In this document: positions 1 through 7,434 of the stretch, piece by piece
Position numbering within the stretch: the stretch's first letter is position 1
How the letters are laid out: the number at the start of each line of letters is the position of its first letter
From: JACKAF01 sp041391485
Lineage (GTDB): Bacteria > Bdellovibrionota > FAC87 > UBA2466 > JACKAF01
Reading direction: 5' to 3'
NCBI GenBank assembly: GCA_041391485.1
Contig: JAWKNY010000001.1
Coordinates: 124,001 to 188,000, forward strand
DNA length: 64,000 nucleotides
The notes under the pieces: generated by a model
The model's database searches: none
Seen by the model: the letters and a program-made list of their open reading frames with translations, nothing else
What the model was told of the DNA's origin: nothing
Translations under genes and position numbers: made by a program

Positions 1-915
1 AATGCCTAAAAGAAGCGGGGGATAATTCAACAGCGTCCTGCCCCAAACGACTTGTGCGCCCGCGAGCATGAGACAAAAGGCTCCGATAATCAGATTGCTA
101 GACCAATGGTAGCTTCCCCCTCGAACATGCGCCGTGACTCCCCCCGAACCGTGGCAAAAGGGAAGCCCCCCAAATGTAGAGACGGCGATATTTCCAAATC
201 CGATTGAGGCCAGCAATCCGGAAATGGACACTCGGTGAGCTTTCTCGCCGAAGTATCGAAGGGCTACGTCATGGGTGGCCAGCACTGAGTTGGCACTCGT
301 CAAAACAACCTGGGGAAGGGCCAGGGCCAAGATAAAATCCCAGCGAACCACAGGGACCGCGCTAGAAAAGCCGATCGTTTCGGAAGGACTTAGCGATATT
401 CCAACGATAGTCCCTCCAGCGGCCAACAAACCAAGAAGTGACAGACCGAAGAAATGACTTACTAACCAGGCGATACCGCACGCTCCTAGGATGAAAAATG
501 ATTGGAACAGATCGGGATGAATGAACGTTTCTAAGCCGCCTTCGAAGGCTCGCCTCAAAAGCATTAACCCCAGTCCCGCCTGAATCCCGTGTATCAAATA
601 CGAGGGAACTCGATCTGCAAATCTATCGATTCTAAAGAGAAGAAGAGCCACACAGAAAAGACCAAGGACGGCGCCCGCCCACCGTACTTCCAGATAGCTC
701 GCTCCCGATACCACGGCGGCAATGGCGATGGCCTTCAGAGGTTGCACTGACATGGGAACTCGAAACCACAGACCAGAAAAAATGTAGATTATTCCCGCAG
801 AAGCAAAGAGCATCGCCGAAGAAAATCCGGATCGGTTCGCAAGCGCCGCGATGAGTGGAAATAGGATCGCGCCGTCAGCGAAGGCACCCAACACATTTCC
901 AAACCGTTTAGCCAT
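1..915 (-). CDS. MOT1-family molybdate transporter, C-terminus cut by window edge
   Basis: Reading left from the ATG at 913-915, the frame stays open for 305 codons to base 1, so the stop lies outside the window. The protein is almost wholly hydrophobic with about nine membrane segments. Two signature stretches of the MFS_MOT1/SulP-like molybdate transporter family are visible: LPQVVLTSANS, and further on GGLPFCHGSGG followed by a basic residue. MOT1 proteins import molybdate across the inner membrane. The gene overlaps the end of the moaC-moaB fusion by 8 bases (ATGGCTAA) and uses the GGGAGGAAA just upstream as ribosome binding site, so it is the third gene of a leftward cofactor operon. Substrate is inferred from family and context; sulfate remains possible. 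Confidence 0.85.
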   Translation of the reverse strand, partial: MAKRFGNVLGAFADGAILFPLIAALANRSGFSSAMLFASAGIIYIFSGLWFRVPMSVQPLKAIAIAAVVSGASYLEVRWAGAVLGLFCVALLLFRIDRFADRVPSYLIHGIQAGLGLMLLRRAFEGGLETFIHPDLFQSFFILGACGIAWLVSHFFGLSLLGLLAAGGTIVGISLSPSETIGFSSAVPVVRWDFILALALPQVVLTSANSVLATHDVALRYFGEKAHRVSISGLLASIGFGNIAVSTFGGLPFCHGSGGVTAHVRGGSYHWSSNLIIGAFCLMLAGAQVVWGRTLLNYPPLLLGI

Positions 916-1951
916 GATTTCCTCCCTTAACGATGTGCAGGGCATGGGGAATGAGATCCGTGAGCGCAGTAAGCCCTTCCGCCACCGCCTTTGAGCTTCC
1001 AGGAAGGGCGATAATGAGAGTCTTATCTAAAACGAAGCTTGAAGAGTTGCTGAGCCAGGCCGATTGTAAGCGTAGCGATCCCTTCTGGCGCAGAAACTCG
1101 CCAACGCCCCGCATCTCCTTGGTAGCAATCTCTTGCAAGGCATCGATGGTAATGTCTCGCGGCCCCAACCCCGTGCCGCCCGTGGTGATAATGAGGCGAT
1201 TCCCTCTCTCTACAAGTTCCCGAACCGTGGACTGTATGCGCTTTTTATCGTCGGGAACAACGTTGCAACCTGAAACCAGAGCCCCATTGTCCTTGAGCCA
1301 ATCTACGGCGAGCGGTCCCGATTTATCTTCTGATCTCCCCTCGGAAACGCGATCACTCATCGTAACGACTGCACACTTCACGGCAGTTAATCGCTGTGGA
1401 GAGCTCTGTGGTTTTGGTTGAGCTACGACGGATTCTAGGTTGGCCTCTGGATGCTTCCAAATTCCGTGCTTTCCCCCTTCTTTATAATTGAGCCTTACCT
1501 GCTCCAATACGAGAGCTGGCTCAACCATTTTTATAAGGTCATAAAGGCACAAGAGAGCGACACTGGCGCCAACGAGGGCCTCCATTTCCACACCGGTTTT
1601 CGCCGTCGTAGAGACCTGACAAGAGACACGAACTGCCGCACTTGGCTCATCCAATTCACAATGGACTCGCACCTCTTCCAGGGGGAGTGGATGACAAAGT
1701 GGCAGTAGATTCGACGTCTGTTTCGATGCCGAAATTCCGGCAATCTCCGCAAGGACTAAAGCATCTCCTTTTGGAAGTTTTCTATCGCGAACCAGTCCGA
1801 ACGCCGCGGGTGACATTCGGATCGTTCCCGTAGCTTCAGCCCTTCTCTTGGTCGGTGCCTTATCGGTAACGTCGACCATGTGAAAATTGGGATGGGGCTC
1901 ACTATCCGCCCATGGCTGCGAGGTTTCGCGTGGATCCATAATCTCCCTCAT
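908..1951 (-). CDS. moaC-moaB: MoaC-MoaB/MogA fusion (molybdopterin biosynthesis)
   Basis: This is a two-domain protein of 347 residues. Residues about 20-165 are MoaC (cyclic pyranopterin monophosphate synthase), with HMVDVTDK at the start of the domain, LLPLCHPLPL, GVEMEAL and the YDLIK acid/lysine pair. Residues about 185-345 are a MoaB/MogA domain with TTGGTGLGPRDIT, the molybdopterin-binding signature, which adenylylates molybdopterin before metal insertion. A linker rich in Q and P joins them. MoaC acts directly after MoaA, encoded immediately upstream, while MogA acts near the end of the pathway, so the fusion joins non-consecutive steps. The start at 1951 overlaps moaA by 50 bases; a second Met four codons later (1939) is an alternative. 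Confidence 0.93.
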   Translation of the reverse strand: MREIMDPRETSQPWADSEPHPNFHMVDVTDKAPTKRRAEATGTIRMSPAAFGLVRDRKLPKGDALVLAEIAGISASKQTSNLLPLCHPLPLEEVRVHCELDEPSAAVRVSCQVSTTAKTGVEMEALVGASVALLCLYDLIKMVEPALVLEQVRLNYKEGGKHGIWKHPEANLESVVAQPKPQSSPQRLTAVKCAVVTMSDRVSEGRSEDKSGPLAVDWLKDNGALVSGCNVVPDDKKRIQSTVRELVERGNRLIITTGGTGLGPRDITIDALQEIATKEMRGVGEFLRQKGSLRLQSAWLSNSSSFVLDKTLIIALPGSSKAVAEGLTALTDLIPHALHIVKGGNHG

Positions 1952-2945
1952 GTAGTGAATGTGAAAAATTCTTCTGTCCCAGGGCGCAAAGAACGAAACT
2001 CTTCAGTTCCTCTCTCTGCGCATCATTCTGCAGCAGGGGCCTTAACGGCAGATTTCCCTTTCCAAAAAGGCAAAGCTGTAAATCGCCTTGGCTAGTCACT
2101 CTCAGTCGATTGCAAGAATTGCAGAAATTGGTGGAATAGGGCCGGATGAGGCCGATCTTTCCCAGAGCGCCCGGTTTGTCCCAGACGTCCGCAGGCCCTG
2201 CCGTTTCCTCTCGCTCCATTCGATTCCAACCTCGATGGGGAAGAAGCGTTTCTAGAAACCCAAGGGAGAGATGCCGTTTCGCAAAAAATTCGCCGTTGTC
2301 CTTTGTAGGCATGAGCTCAATGAATCTAACGTCAATTGGCGCACGTTCGGACCAGAGAAGAAAATCCCCGATTTCATGTTCGTTAAGGCCTTTGAGGACA
2401 ACGACGTTTATCTTGATTTGGCTAATCCCCGCATCTTGAGCGGCCCGAATGCCCTTCAGTATTTCCGGCAAACGATCTTGCCCGGTGATTACAGCGAATT
2501 TTTCTTGAACCAGGCTGTCGACGCTCACGTTGATCGCGGAAATCCCGTTCCGCTTCAGCTCATGGGCCTGCTCGGCAAGGCGATAGCCGTTGGTTGTCAG
2601 TGCGATCTTTTCAACTCCAGAAATGCCAGAGATGTCCTTCGCTACTTCGACCAGGTCGGGGCGAAGCGTGGGCTCTCCCCCCGTTAGTCGGACTTTACGG
2701 ATTCCTAGTTCAGCTAGGGCCGAGACAAGCCTTCGAATTTCAGGGCGTGAAAGGTGTGATTGGTGCAGAGCCTCTTTGGGATTTCCGTTGGGCAGGCAAT
2801 AGACACATCGAAAATTACATACAGGAAGCAATGACAGGCGAAGATAGGAAAACGCGCGATTGTATGAATCAAGAATCAACTTGTCTCTTCCTTTCCAAAT
2901 CCGGGAGGTAAAGGTGTTTCCACTTTTACCCTGGCAGCGGTTCAT
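1902..2945 (-). CDS. moaA: GTP 3',8-cyclase MoaA
   Basis: This is a radical SAM enzyme of up to 347 residues that starts molybdenum cofactor synthesis by rearranging GTP. The N-terminal cluster motif CNFRCVYC (CxxxCxxC) follows a YLRLSL stretch, TGGEPTLRPD is the SAM-binding region, and the C-terminal second 4Fe-4S cluster region reads FCNSCNRLR with a further Cys in LQLCLFG. The protein ends in AAMGG, the Gly-Gly tail typical of MoaA. The ATG at 2945 has no clear Shine-Dalgarno; a TTG about 22 codons downstream is preceded by GGAAGAG and fits usual MoaA lengths better, so the true start may be near 2879. It is first gene of the leftward Moco operon. Confidence 0.95.
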   Translation of the reverse strand: MNRCQGKSGNTFTSRIWKGRDKLILDSYNRAFSYLRLSLLPVCNFRCVYCLPNGNPKEALHQSHLSRPEIRRLVSALAELGIRKVRLTGGEPTLRPDLVEVAKDISGISGVEKIALTTNGYRLAEQAHELKRNGISAINVSVDSLVQEKFAVITGQDRLPEILKGIRAAQDAGISQIKINVVVLKGLNEHEIGDFLLWSERAPIDVRFIELMPTKDNGEFFAKRHLSLGFLETLLPHRGWNRMEREETAGPADVWDKPGALGKIGLIRPYSTNFCNSCNRLRVTSQGDLQLCLFGKGNLPLRPLLQNDAQREELKSFVLCALGQKNFSHSLHEGDYGSTRNLAAMGG

Positions 2946-3263
2946 GCTGCGGCAAACGGAACGTACGCTTTAGGCGATTAGCCCACGCTTGCTCGGAAGA
3001 ATGATGACTCCCTTTTAGGGAAGTCTCTATGCCCTCATCATTGCAGAAGGGGACTGGTTTTCAATTTGATCTCTGTCCTGAGAAAGCTTGATAAAAATCA
3101 AGCTTTTGGCGCCCACATTAGGTCCATAATCTAATGAAATCCTTCTATTAATTTGCTTAAAGGCTTCAGATAATTATGTCGAAAAACTAAGTGAGGCGAA
3201 CCCCAGGTTTCTGGGGCTCAATGAGCAGTTTGAACTCGCATTTGGACACAGATCGGAACGCAA
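2946..3263. other. Divergent intergenic region, moaA / sigma-54 regulator
   Basis: This 318-base region has no credible gene. It separates the leftward Moco operon from the rightward regulator gene and should contain both promoters. Around 3000-3042 there is a nested imperfect hairpin (outer arms aatgatga 3000-3007 and tcatcatt 3035-3042), which would lie in the moaA leader. The FNR-type palindrome at 3084-3105 is listed separately. I looked for a -24/-12 sigma-54 promoter and did not find a convincing one. Confidence 0.6.
3084..3105. promoter_or_regulatory. FNR/CRP-type operator, perfect TTGAT-N4-ATCAA
   Basis: Bases 3088-3101 match the classical FNR consensus exactly, TTGAT-AAAA-ATCAA, and the symmetry extends to 9-bp arms (AAGCTTGAT / ATCAAGCTT) over 3084-3105. 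It lies about 140 bases upstream of moaA and about 160 bases upstream of the divergent sigma-54 activator. Control of Moco genes by an oxygen-sensing FNR/CRP protein is common because many molybdoenzymes serve anaerobic respiration. The regulator itself is not in this window. A short AT-rich hairpin terminator is the alternative reading, but no gene runs into it from the left. Confidence 0.6.
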
Positions 3264-4712
3264 TTGGGAAACAGTCAACTAAAAGACAAGTCTCCGCAAG
3301 ACCAAGCGGAGACGCTCGCCCCAAAGCCAATCGTATTTCCGAGTCGTCGCCTGGTCGCGTTCTGGCCCACAGCGAATTTTCCGAAAGACCTTCGCCAAGC
3401 ACTTGAGGCCCGAGGATTTTGGATTGATGTCGTAGCTTCCCAAGACGGTTTGTTTGAACTCATTGCCAATCACCGAGTTGACATCGTGTTTTACTACGTC
3501 GCCCCAGCAACAAACGAGTGGAAGGAAGACCTTGCCAGAATCCTTCGCGACTCGATGTCTACCCGATTCGTTGCGATGATAGAATCGCCAACGCCTGTCA
3601 CCATTGTTCACGCCATGAAACTCGGTGCAGCCGGTGCCTTTGGAATTCATGATTCAACGGATGCTCTTCTCAATGAATTGGCAATGGATGCGCCTGTTCC
3701 TCCGCCCATTGCACCTCTCAGGCTTCAGTCAGGGACAATCTTAGTAGGTCAGAGTGAATCGATTCGCCATTTAAGGGCTCTAATGGAGCGCCTGCAGACC
3801 GCCGATTCCACGGTGCTAATTACCGGTGAATCGGGAACTGGAAAGGAACTCATCGCCCAAGCAATCCATGAAAGTTCTCAGTTCAAGGAGGGGCCTTTCA
3901 GGGCAGTGAATTGCGGTGCGATTCCGGAGAATCTCCTGGAGTCTGAGTTGTTCGGACATGTGAAGGGTGCCTTTACCGACGCTAAAGTAGATCACAAAGG
4001 AATTTTTGAAGCCTGTAACGGCGGTACGCTTCTTTTGGATGAAGTTGGCGACATGCCCATCCTGCTTCAAGTGAAGCTGCTCAGGGTTCTAGAGGAAAGA
4101 CAAATTACCCCGGTGGGCTCGACGGAACCAATCCCAGTGAATGTCCGCGTTCTTGCGTCTACGAACCGAGAGCTCGATGAATTAGTCACCGAAGGAAAAT
4201 TTCGCAGGGACCTTTTTTTCCGGCTTGCCGTTGTGCGGTTTCGTTTACCACCGCTTCGTGAGCGTCGTGAGGATATTCCGCTGCTGGTAAATCAATATCG
4301 GGAACACTTTTGCAAACGATTTGGCCGGCCCATGCCACCGATCTCGTTTGAAGTCTGGAGTCGGCTCCTCGCTTATAACTGGCCGGGCAATGTTCGCGAA
4401 CTTCGCAATGTGATTGAACGAAGCGTTGCGCTCTCCGTAGATGGAAATCTGAACTTAGAAGACGTACTGCCAGAGGCGAAAGAAGAGAAACTCGCTTTCC
4501 CTCAATTCTGTCCTCTGAATCCCGTAAATACAAAACCGGCAACGTACCAGGAAATCAGAACCTGTTGCGAGAAGAGCTACCTCACGCGGTTACTCCAACT
4601 TTCTGAGGGGAACGTTTCCGAGGTGGCGCGTCTCTCTGGCCGCCATCGAACCGAGATCTACCGCCAACTCGAAAAACTGGCCTTAGACCCCAAGAAGTTC
4701 CAGAAATCCTGA
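3264..4712 (+). CDS. Sigma-54-dependent transcriptional activator with degenerate receiver domain
   Basis: 482 residues in NtrC-family order. Residues about 30-135 have receiver-like alternation (LVAFWP, VDIVFYYVAP, then a GAAGAF strand), but the position of the phospho-accepting Asp is Tyr. Residues about 155-385 are the AAA+ domain: Walker A GESGTGKE near 190, the sigma-54-contacting loop GAFTDA near 237 (canonical GAFTGA), Walker B LLLDEVG near 255, and arginine-finger region FRRDLFFRL. NWPGNVREL begins the C-terminal part and a Fis-type HTH (VSEVARLSGRHRTEIYRQLEKL) lies near 445-467. The missing Asp means control is probably not by ordinary phosphorylation. Its location between Moco genes suggests control of molybdoenzyme or cofactor genes, which is inference. 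Confidence 0.9.
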   Translation: MGNSQLKDKSPQDQAETLAPKPIVFPSRRLVAFWPTANFPKDLRQALEARGFWIDVVASQDGLFELIANHRVDIVFYYVAPATNEWKEDLARILRDSMSTRFVAMIESPTPVTIVHAMKLGAAGAFGIHDSTDALLNELAMDAPVPPPIAPLRLQSGTILVGQSESIRHLRALMERLQTADSTVLITGESGTGKELIAQAIHESSQFKEGPFRAVNCGAIPENLLESELFGHVKGAFTDAKVDHKGIFEACNGGTLLLDEVGDMPILLQVKLLRVLEERQITPVGSTEPIPVNVRVLASTNRELDELVTEGKFRRDLFFRLAVVRFRLPPLRERREDIPLLVNQYREHFCKRFGRPMPPISFEVWSRLLAYNWPGNVRELRNVIERSVALSVDGNLNLEDVLPEAKEEKLAFPQFCPLNPVNTKPATYQEIRTCCEKSYLTRLLQLSEGNVSEVARLSGRHRTEIYRQLEKLALDPKKFQKS

Positions 4713-4989
4713 CACAAAACCCTCCAGGTTTCTACCTGTACTGTAGGAGTGCCCAACGTGATAACGCCCTGTATTCATTACTATTATGAAACCGCCATAA
4801 CTCCGCTTCGGCCTGAATCGAGCCTATCCAGCCAGATAAGAAACCAAATGGGCATCTCCGTCTCGGATGGCCCCTCGTTTGCACTATCTAGAAGTGAGAC
4901 GAAAAACAAAACAGGTTTCCCCGGAGCTTAAAGACATACATCGGGTTGGCAGTGGACGTGCTCCGCGCGCCGGGGAGCGGGAGGTACTT

Positions 4990-5475
4990 ATGAAGAACGT
5001 AACAAGATGCATTTTTTGCATCAGCTTAGTGGCGGTGTGGTCGTTCGCAGTTTACGCGGAATCGGCCTCGGGCGAGGCATGTGATTCCGGACTTGTGATC
5101 GAGTTAAATCAGGATCTTCGAACCGAAGCTGTAGGGCTAAAGGAGTTCCTCGAAACCAGGAAGCAGAGCAGACTAACCGGTAGGGATCGCGTGGAAGCGT
5201 GTTCTCGATGGTCCGTAATGAACTCCTATGCAAAATCCATGGCCAAACACTTTGAAAATGCGCCATCATCGGATTCCGCGGCAACGATGGTGGACCATTT
5301 GAGATCGGACCTTGAAGGTAATACGGATTGTTGGACAAACGCCAATCCGCAGCTGGCCAGTATGGCGGAAGGGGTCCGCATCGTGATCTCGCGAGCCACG
5401 CGGCTTGGCACTCTACTTTCCCTACCTCCCGCGGAGAGAAAGGAGATCAATCGAGAATTCTCATCGGAGCGTTGA
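4990..5475 (+). CDS. Small secreted protein of unknown function
   Basis: An ATG at 4990 is preceded by GGGAGGTACTT, a good ribosome binding site, and opens with MKNVTRCIFCISLVAVWSF, a Sec signal peptide probably cut after VYAES. The longer frame upstream has no such signal. The mature part (about 135 residues) is helical and charged and has three Cys. I recognise no family. It lies 40 bases before the moeB-type gene and may be co-transcribed with it; an exported partner of a molybdoenzyme system is conceivable but unsupported. Confidence 0.7.
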   Translation: MKNVTRCIFCISLVAVWSFAVYAESASGEACDSGLVIELNQDLRTEAVGLKEFLETRKQSRLTGRDRVEACSRWSVMNSYAKSMAKHFENAPSSDSAATMVDHLRSDLEGNTDCWTNANPQLASMAEGVRIVISRATRLGTLLSLPPAERKEINREFSSER

Positions 5476-5515
5476 CAAGTTGTTTTTTTCAAGCGGTCGG
5501 GATACTTGATAGCGG

Positions 5516-6628
5516 ATGGCCCTAGAAACTTCAGAACTTGCTCGTTATGCGCGGCACGTATCTCTTACGGAGATTGGCGTCGAAGGACAAGAGCGCTTAA
5601 AGGCGAGTCGGGTTTTGGTAGTAGGGGCCGGAGGCTTAGGTTGCCCGGCCGCTCTTTATTTAGCTGCCGCTGGAGTCGGAACGATTGGGATTATTGATCC
5701 AGATCGAGTTGAACTCTCAAACCTGCAAAGACAGGTCCTTTACCGTGAAAGTGACATCGGCCTTAATAAAGCGGAGGTCGCCGCCACTCGTCTCGGGGAA
5801 CTCAATTCCAGTATTCGAGTTCGCACCTACTGCGAAGCTCTCCAGGTATCGAATGCGAATGCGCTAATCCAAGGGCACGATCTCGTTCTCGATGCGACCG
5901 ATAATTTTGCTACACGCTATCTTGTAAATGACGCCTGCTTTTTTCTGAAACGCCCCAACATCTTCGCGTCCGTCACACGTTTCGAGGGACGGCTCTCGCT
6001 CTTTTGTTCACCCGAAGGCCCGTGTTACCGCTGCCTCTTTCCTCAGCCACCACAGGAAATCGTCCTAAACTGTGCCGAGGAGGGAATCCTGGGCGCGGTG
6101 CCAGGAGTTTTGGGGACCCTTCAAGCGCTGCTAGCCCTACGTACGATACTTGGCTTGGGGCAATCGCTTCATCGTACTCTACAGATTTTCGATTTTCTAA
6201 CCATGCAGTCACGTAATATTTCAATTGCACCGAATCCAGATTGCCCGCTTTGCGGAGCGAATCCGACGATAAAGACACTTGAATCAGTGGCAGCTTCCTG
6301 TGGCAATGCGCCTGAAATCTCGGCTGAGAAAGTACGCGCCCTTCTTGAGAAAGAAAGCGAAAGTCAGCTCATCGATGTTCGCGAAATTGCGGAATACCAA
6401 CAGGGCAGTATCCCTGGAGCCATTTCAGTTCCGCTTTCCCGCATTCTTTCCGGAGAGGTTCTCCTTCCGACTGACAAAACCTTGATTCTTTTTTGCCGAA
6501 GTGGTCAGAGAAGCCAAAAGGCCGCTCAGAGTCTCTTAGGAAGAGGTTTCTCTTCTGTCTTCAGTTTATCCAAAGGTCTCGTTTCTTGGCCGGGTAAGTT
6601 GACGGAATCCGTGAATGAGTGCCTCTAA
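5516..6628 (+). CDS. moeB: MoeB/MoeZ-type adenylyltransferase with C-terminal rhodanese domain
   Basis: 370 residues. The E1-like adenylyltransferase domain (about 1-250) has the nucleotide-binding GAGGLGCP, the NLQRQVLY region, DATDNF and Zn ligands in CYRC and CPLC. The conserved Cys region (NCAEEGILG) is present. Residues about 270-365 form a rhodanese domain with QLIDVRE and active-site loop LFCRSGQRS, so both adenylylation and sulfur transfer to a MoaD/ThiS-type carrier could be done by one protein, as in MOCS3 and MoeZ. Context favours molybdopterin synthase activation; ThiS or CysO activation is the alternative. No moaD or moaE is in the window. It overlaps the next gene by 14 bases. 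Confidence 0.9.
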   Translation: MALETSELARYARHVSLTEIGVEGQERLKASRVLVVGAGGLGCPAALYLAAAGVGTIGIIDPDRVELSNLQRQVLYRESDIGLNKAEVAATRLGELNSSIRVRTYCEALQVSNANALIQGHDLVLDATDNFATRYLVNDACFFLKRPNIFASVTRFEGRLSLFCSPEGPCYRCLFPQPPQEIVLNCAEEGILGAVPGVLGTLQALLALRTILGLGQSLHRTLQIFDFLTMQSRNISIAPNPDCPLCGANPTIKTLESVAASCGNAPEISAEKVRALLEKESESQLIDVREIAEYQQGSIPGAISVPLSRILSGEVLLPTDKTLILFCRSGQRSQKAAQSLLGRGFSSVFSLSKGLVSWPGKLTESVNECL

Positions 6629-7004
6629 GGTTCATTTTATTCTCTACGTTCAGGACCAAGCACGCAGTACTGTTTTCTACTCGGCAGTTTTAGCCTCTAA
6701 CCCATCGCTCAATGTCCCAGGGATGACAGAGTTTATTCTAACGGACGGTTGCGTTCTCGGGTTAATGCCCATCGCAGGAATCAATCGGCTTCTGGGTGAC
6801 AAGATCAAGGATCCCTCACTGGCCGGCGAAATTCCGCGTGCCGAGATATATCTCTATTTACCCGATCCCATCGTGTACATTGAGCGAGCGAAATCGGCTG
6901 GGGCTAGAGAGCTTAGCGGTTTTGAGCCACGTAGTTGGGGTGATATTGCTGGCTACTACGCCGATCCCGATGGCCATGTTCTTGCTTTCGCACGTCGGCA
7001 GTAA
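6615..7004 (+). CDS. VOC-superfamily (glyoxalase/bleomycin resistance-like) protein
   Basis: 129 residues with the beta-alpha-beta-beta-beta layout of the vicinal oxygen chelate fold: KVHFILYVQDQARSTVFYSAVL at the start, and a closing GYYADPDGHVLAFARR. Starts inside the 3' end of moeB (14-base overlap), so probably translated with it. Most such single-domain proteins have no assigned substrate. The usual metal-binding Glu positions are not obvious. Confidence 0.8.
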   Translation: MSASKVHFILYVQDQARSTVFYSAVLASNPSLNVPGMTEFILTDGCVLGLMPIAGINRLLGDKIKDPSLAGEIPRAEIYLYLPDPIVYIERAKSAGARELSGFEPRSWGDIAGYYADPDGHVLAFARRQ

Positions 7005-7045
7005 TTAATCGACTTGTTATTCGTCGAGCAACTCTTTAACAAAGC

Positions 7046-7234
7046 TTACTCGTCCAACAGATCGCGAACCTTGATTCCCAGGACCTTGGCGATATTTTCG
7101 AGCGTCGAGAGTTTCGGATCGTACCCAGGTTTAAAATAGCGGAAAACCGAAGCGGTGGGCACGCCTAGCATTTGAGCGAGGCGGTACTTGGAGATTTTCC
7201 TCTTCTCCATGATTTGAGCGAGCTTCAACCGCAT
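7046..7234 (-). CDS. Small Cro/CI-type HTH repressor
   Basis: 62 residues consisting of little more than one XRE helix-turn-helix: KISKYRLAQMLGVPTASVFRYF followed by STLENIAKVLGIKVRDLLDE. The size and form are typical of plasmid and phage copy-number or lysogeny repressors. It is transcribed divergently from parA, and between them lie two inverted copies of a 13-bp sequence (7240-7252 and 7289-7301) that are good candidates for its operators. Confidence 0.85.
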   Translation of the reverse strand: MRLKLAQIMEKRKISKYRLAQMLGVPTASVFRYFKPGYDPKLSTLENIAKVLGIKVRDLLDE

Positions 7235-7239
7235 ACCTA

Positions 7240-7301
7240 TATCCTAGGAGATTATATCTTGTAAGTAACGGTTGTTTTCTCGATATACATCTCTTAGGAT
7301 A
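7240..7301. promoter_or_regulatory. Pair of inverted 13-bp operator candidates
   Basis: TATCCTAGGAGAT reads on the plus strand at 7240-7252, and TATCCTAAGAGAT reads on the minus strand at 7289-7301. They differ at one base, face each other 49 bp apart, and occupy the space between the small HTH gene and parA. One copy touches the HTH gene's own start region. They fit autoregulation plus control of parA by the HTH protein. Confidence 0.55.
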
Positions 7302-7311
7302 ATACCAGTAA

Positions 7312-7348
7312 TTAAAAAGGGGCTTAAGAGTTGCCACTCTCAAGCCCC
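7312..7348 (-). terminator. Leftward intrinsic terminator in the parA leader
   Basis: GGGGCTT (7319-7325) pairs with AAGCCCC (7342-7348), with an inner AGAGT/ACTCT stem and a TGCC loop. Read leftward the stem is followed by five U (the A run at 7314-7318). No protein gene runs leftward into it, so it would end a short transcript antisense to the parA leader, or prevent leftward read-through into the repressor gene. Confidence 0.6.
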
Positions 7349-7375
7349 TAATAACAGTAACCAGGCCGGAAGCCA

Positions 7376-7428
7376 GGCAACCGCCTTCATGTTGAGGGAG
7401 ACGGTTGCCGTCGTCAACAACATGGAGG
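7376..7428 (+). promoter_or_regulatory. Possible pseudoknot in the parA leader covering the ribosome binding site
   Basis: Stem 1 is a perfect 8 bp: GGCAACCG (7376-7383) with CGGTTGCC (7402-7409). Its loop holds CATGTTG (7388-7394), which is a perfect 7-bp complement of CAACATG (7418-7424); the last base of that is the first base of the GGAGG (7424-7428) before the parA ATG. The topology is that of an H-type pseudoknot. Plasmid replication genes of the IncI/IncB type use such a pseudoknot with an antisense RNA; the link here is inference. Confidence 0.45.
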
Positions 7429-7434
7429 CATTCA

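Noticed and set aside
933..1421. Open reading frame antisense to the moaC-moaB fusion
   Set aside because: It mirrors a strongly conserved gene and has no ribosome binding site or recognisable domain.
2946..3060. Moco riboswitch upstream of moaA
   Set aside because: A nested hairpin is present, but I could not match the known multi-stem motif by eye; a covariance-model search would decide it.
4713..4989. Gene in the gap before the small secreted protein
   Set aside because: The upstream extension of that frame and a 60-codon frame at 4749 lack ribosome binding sites and coding character.
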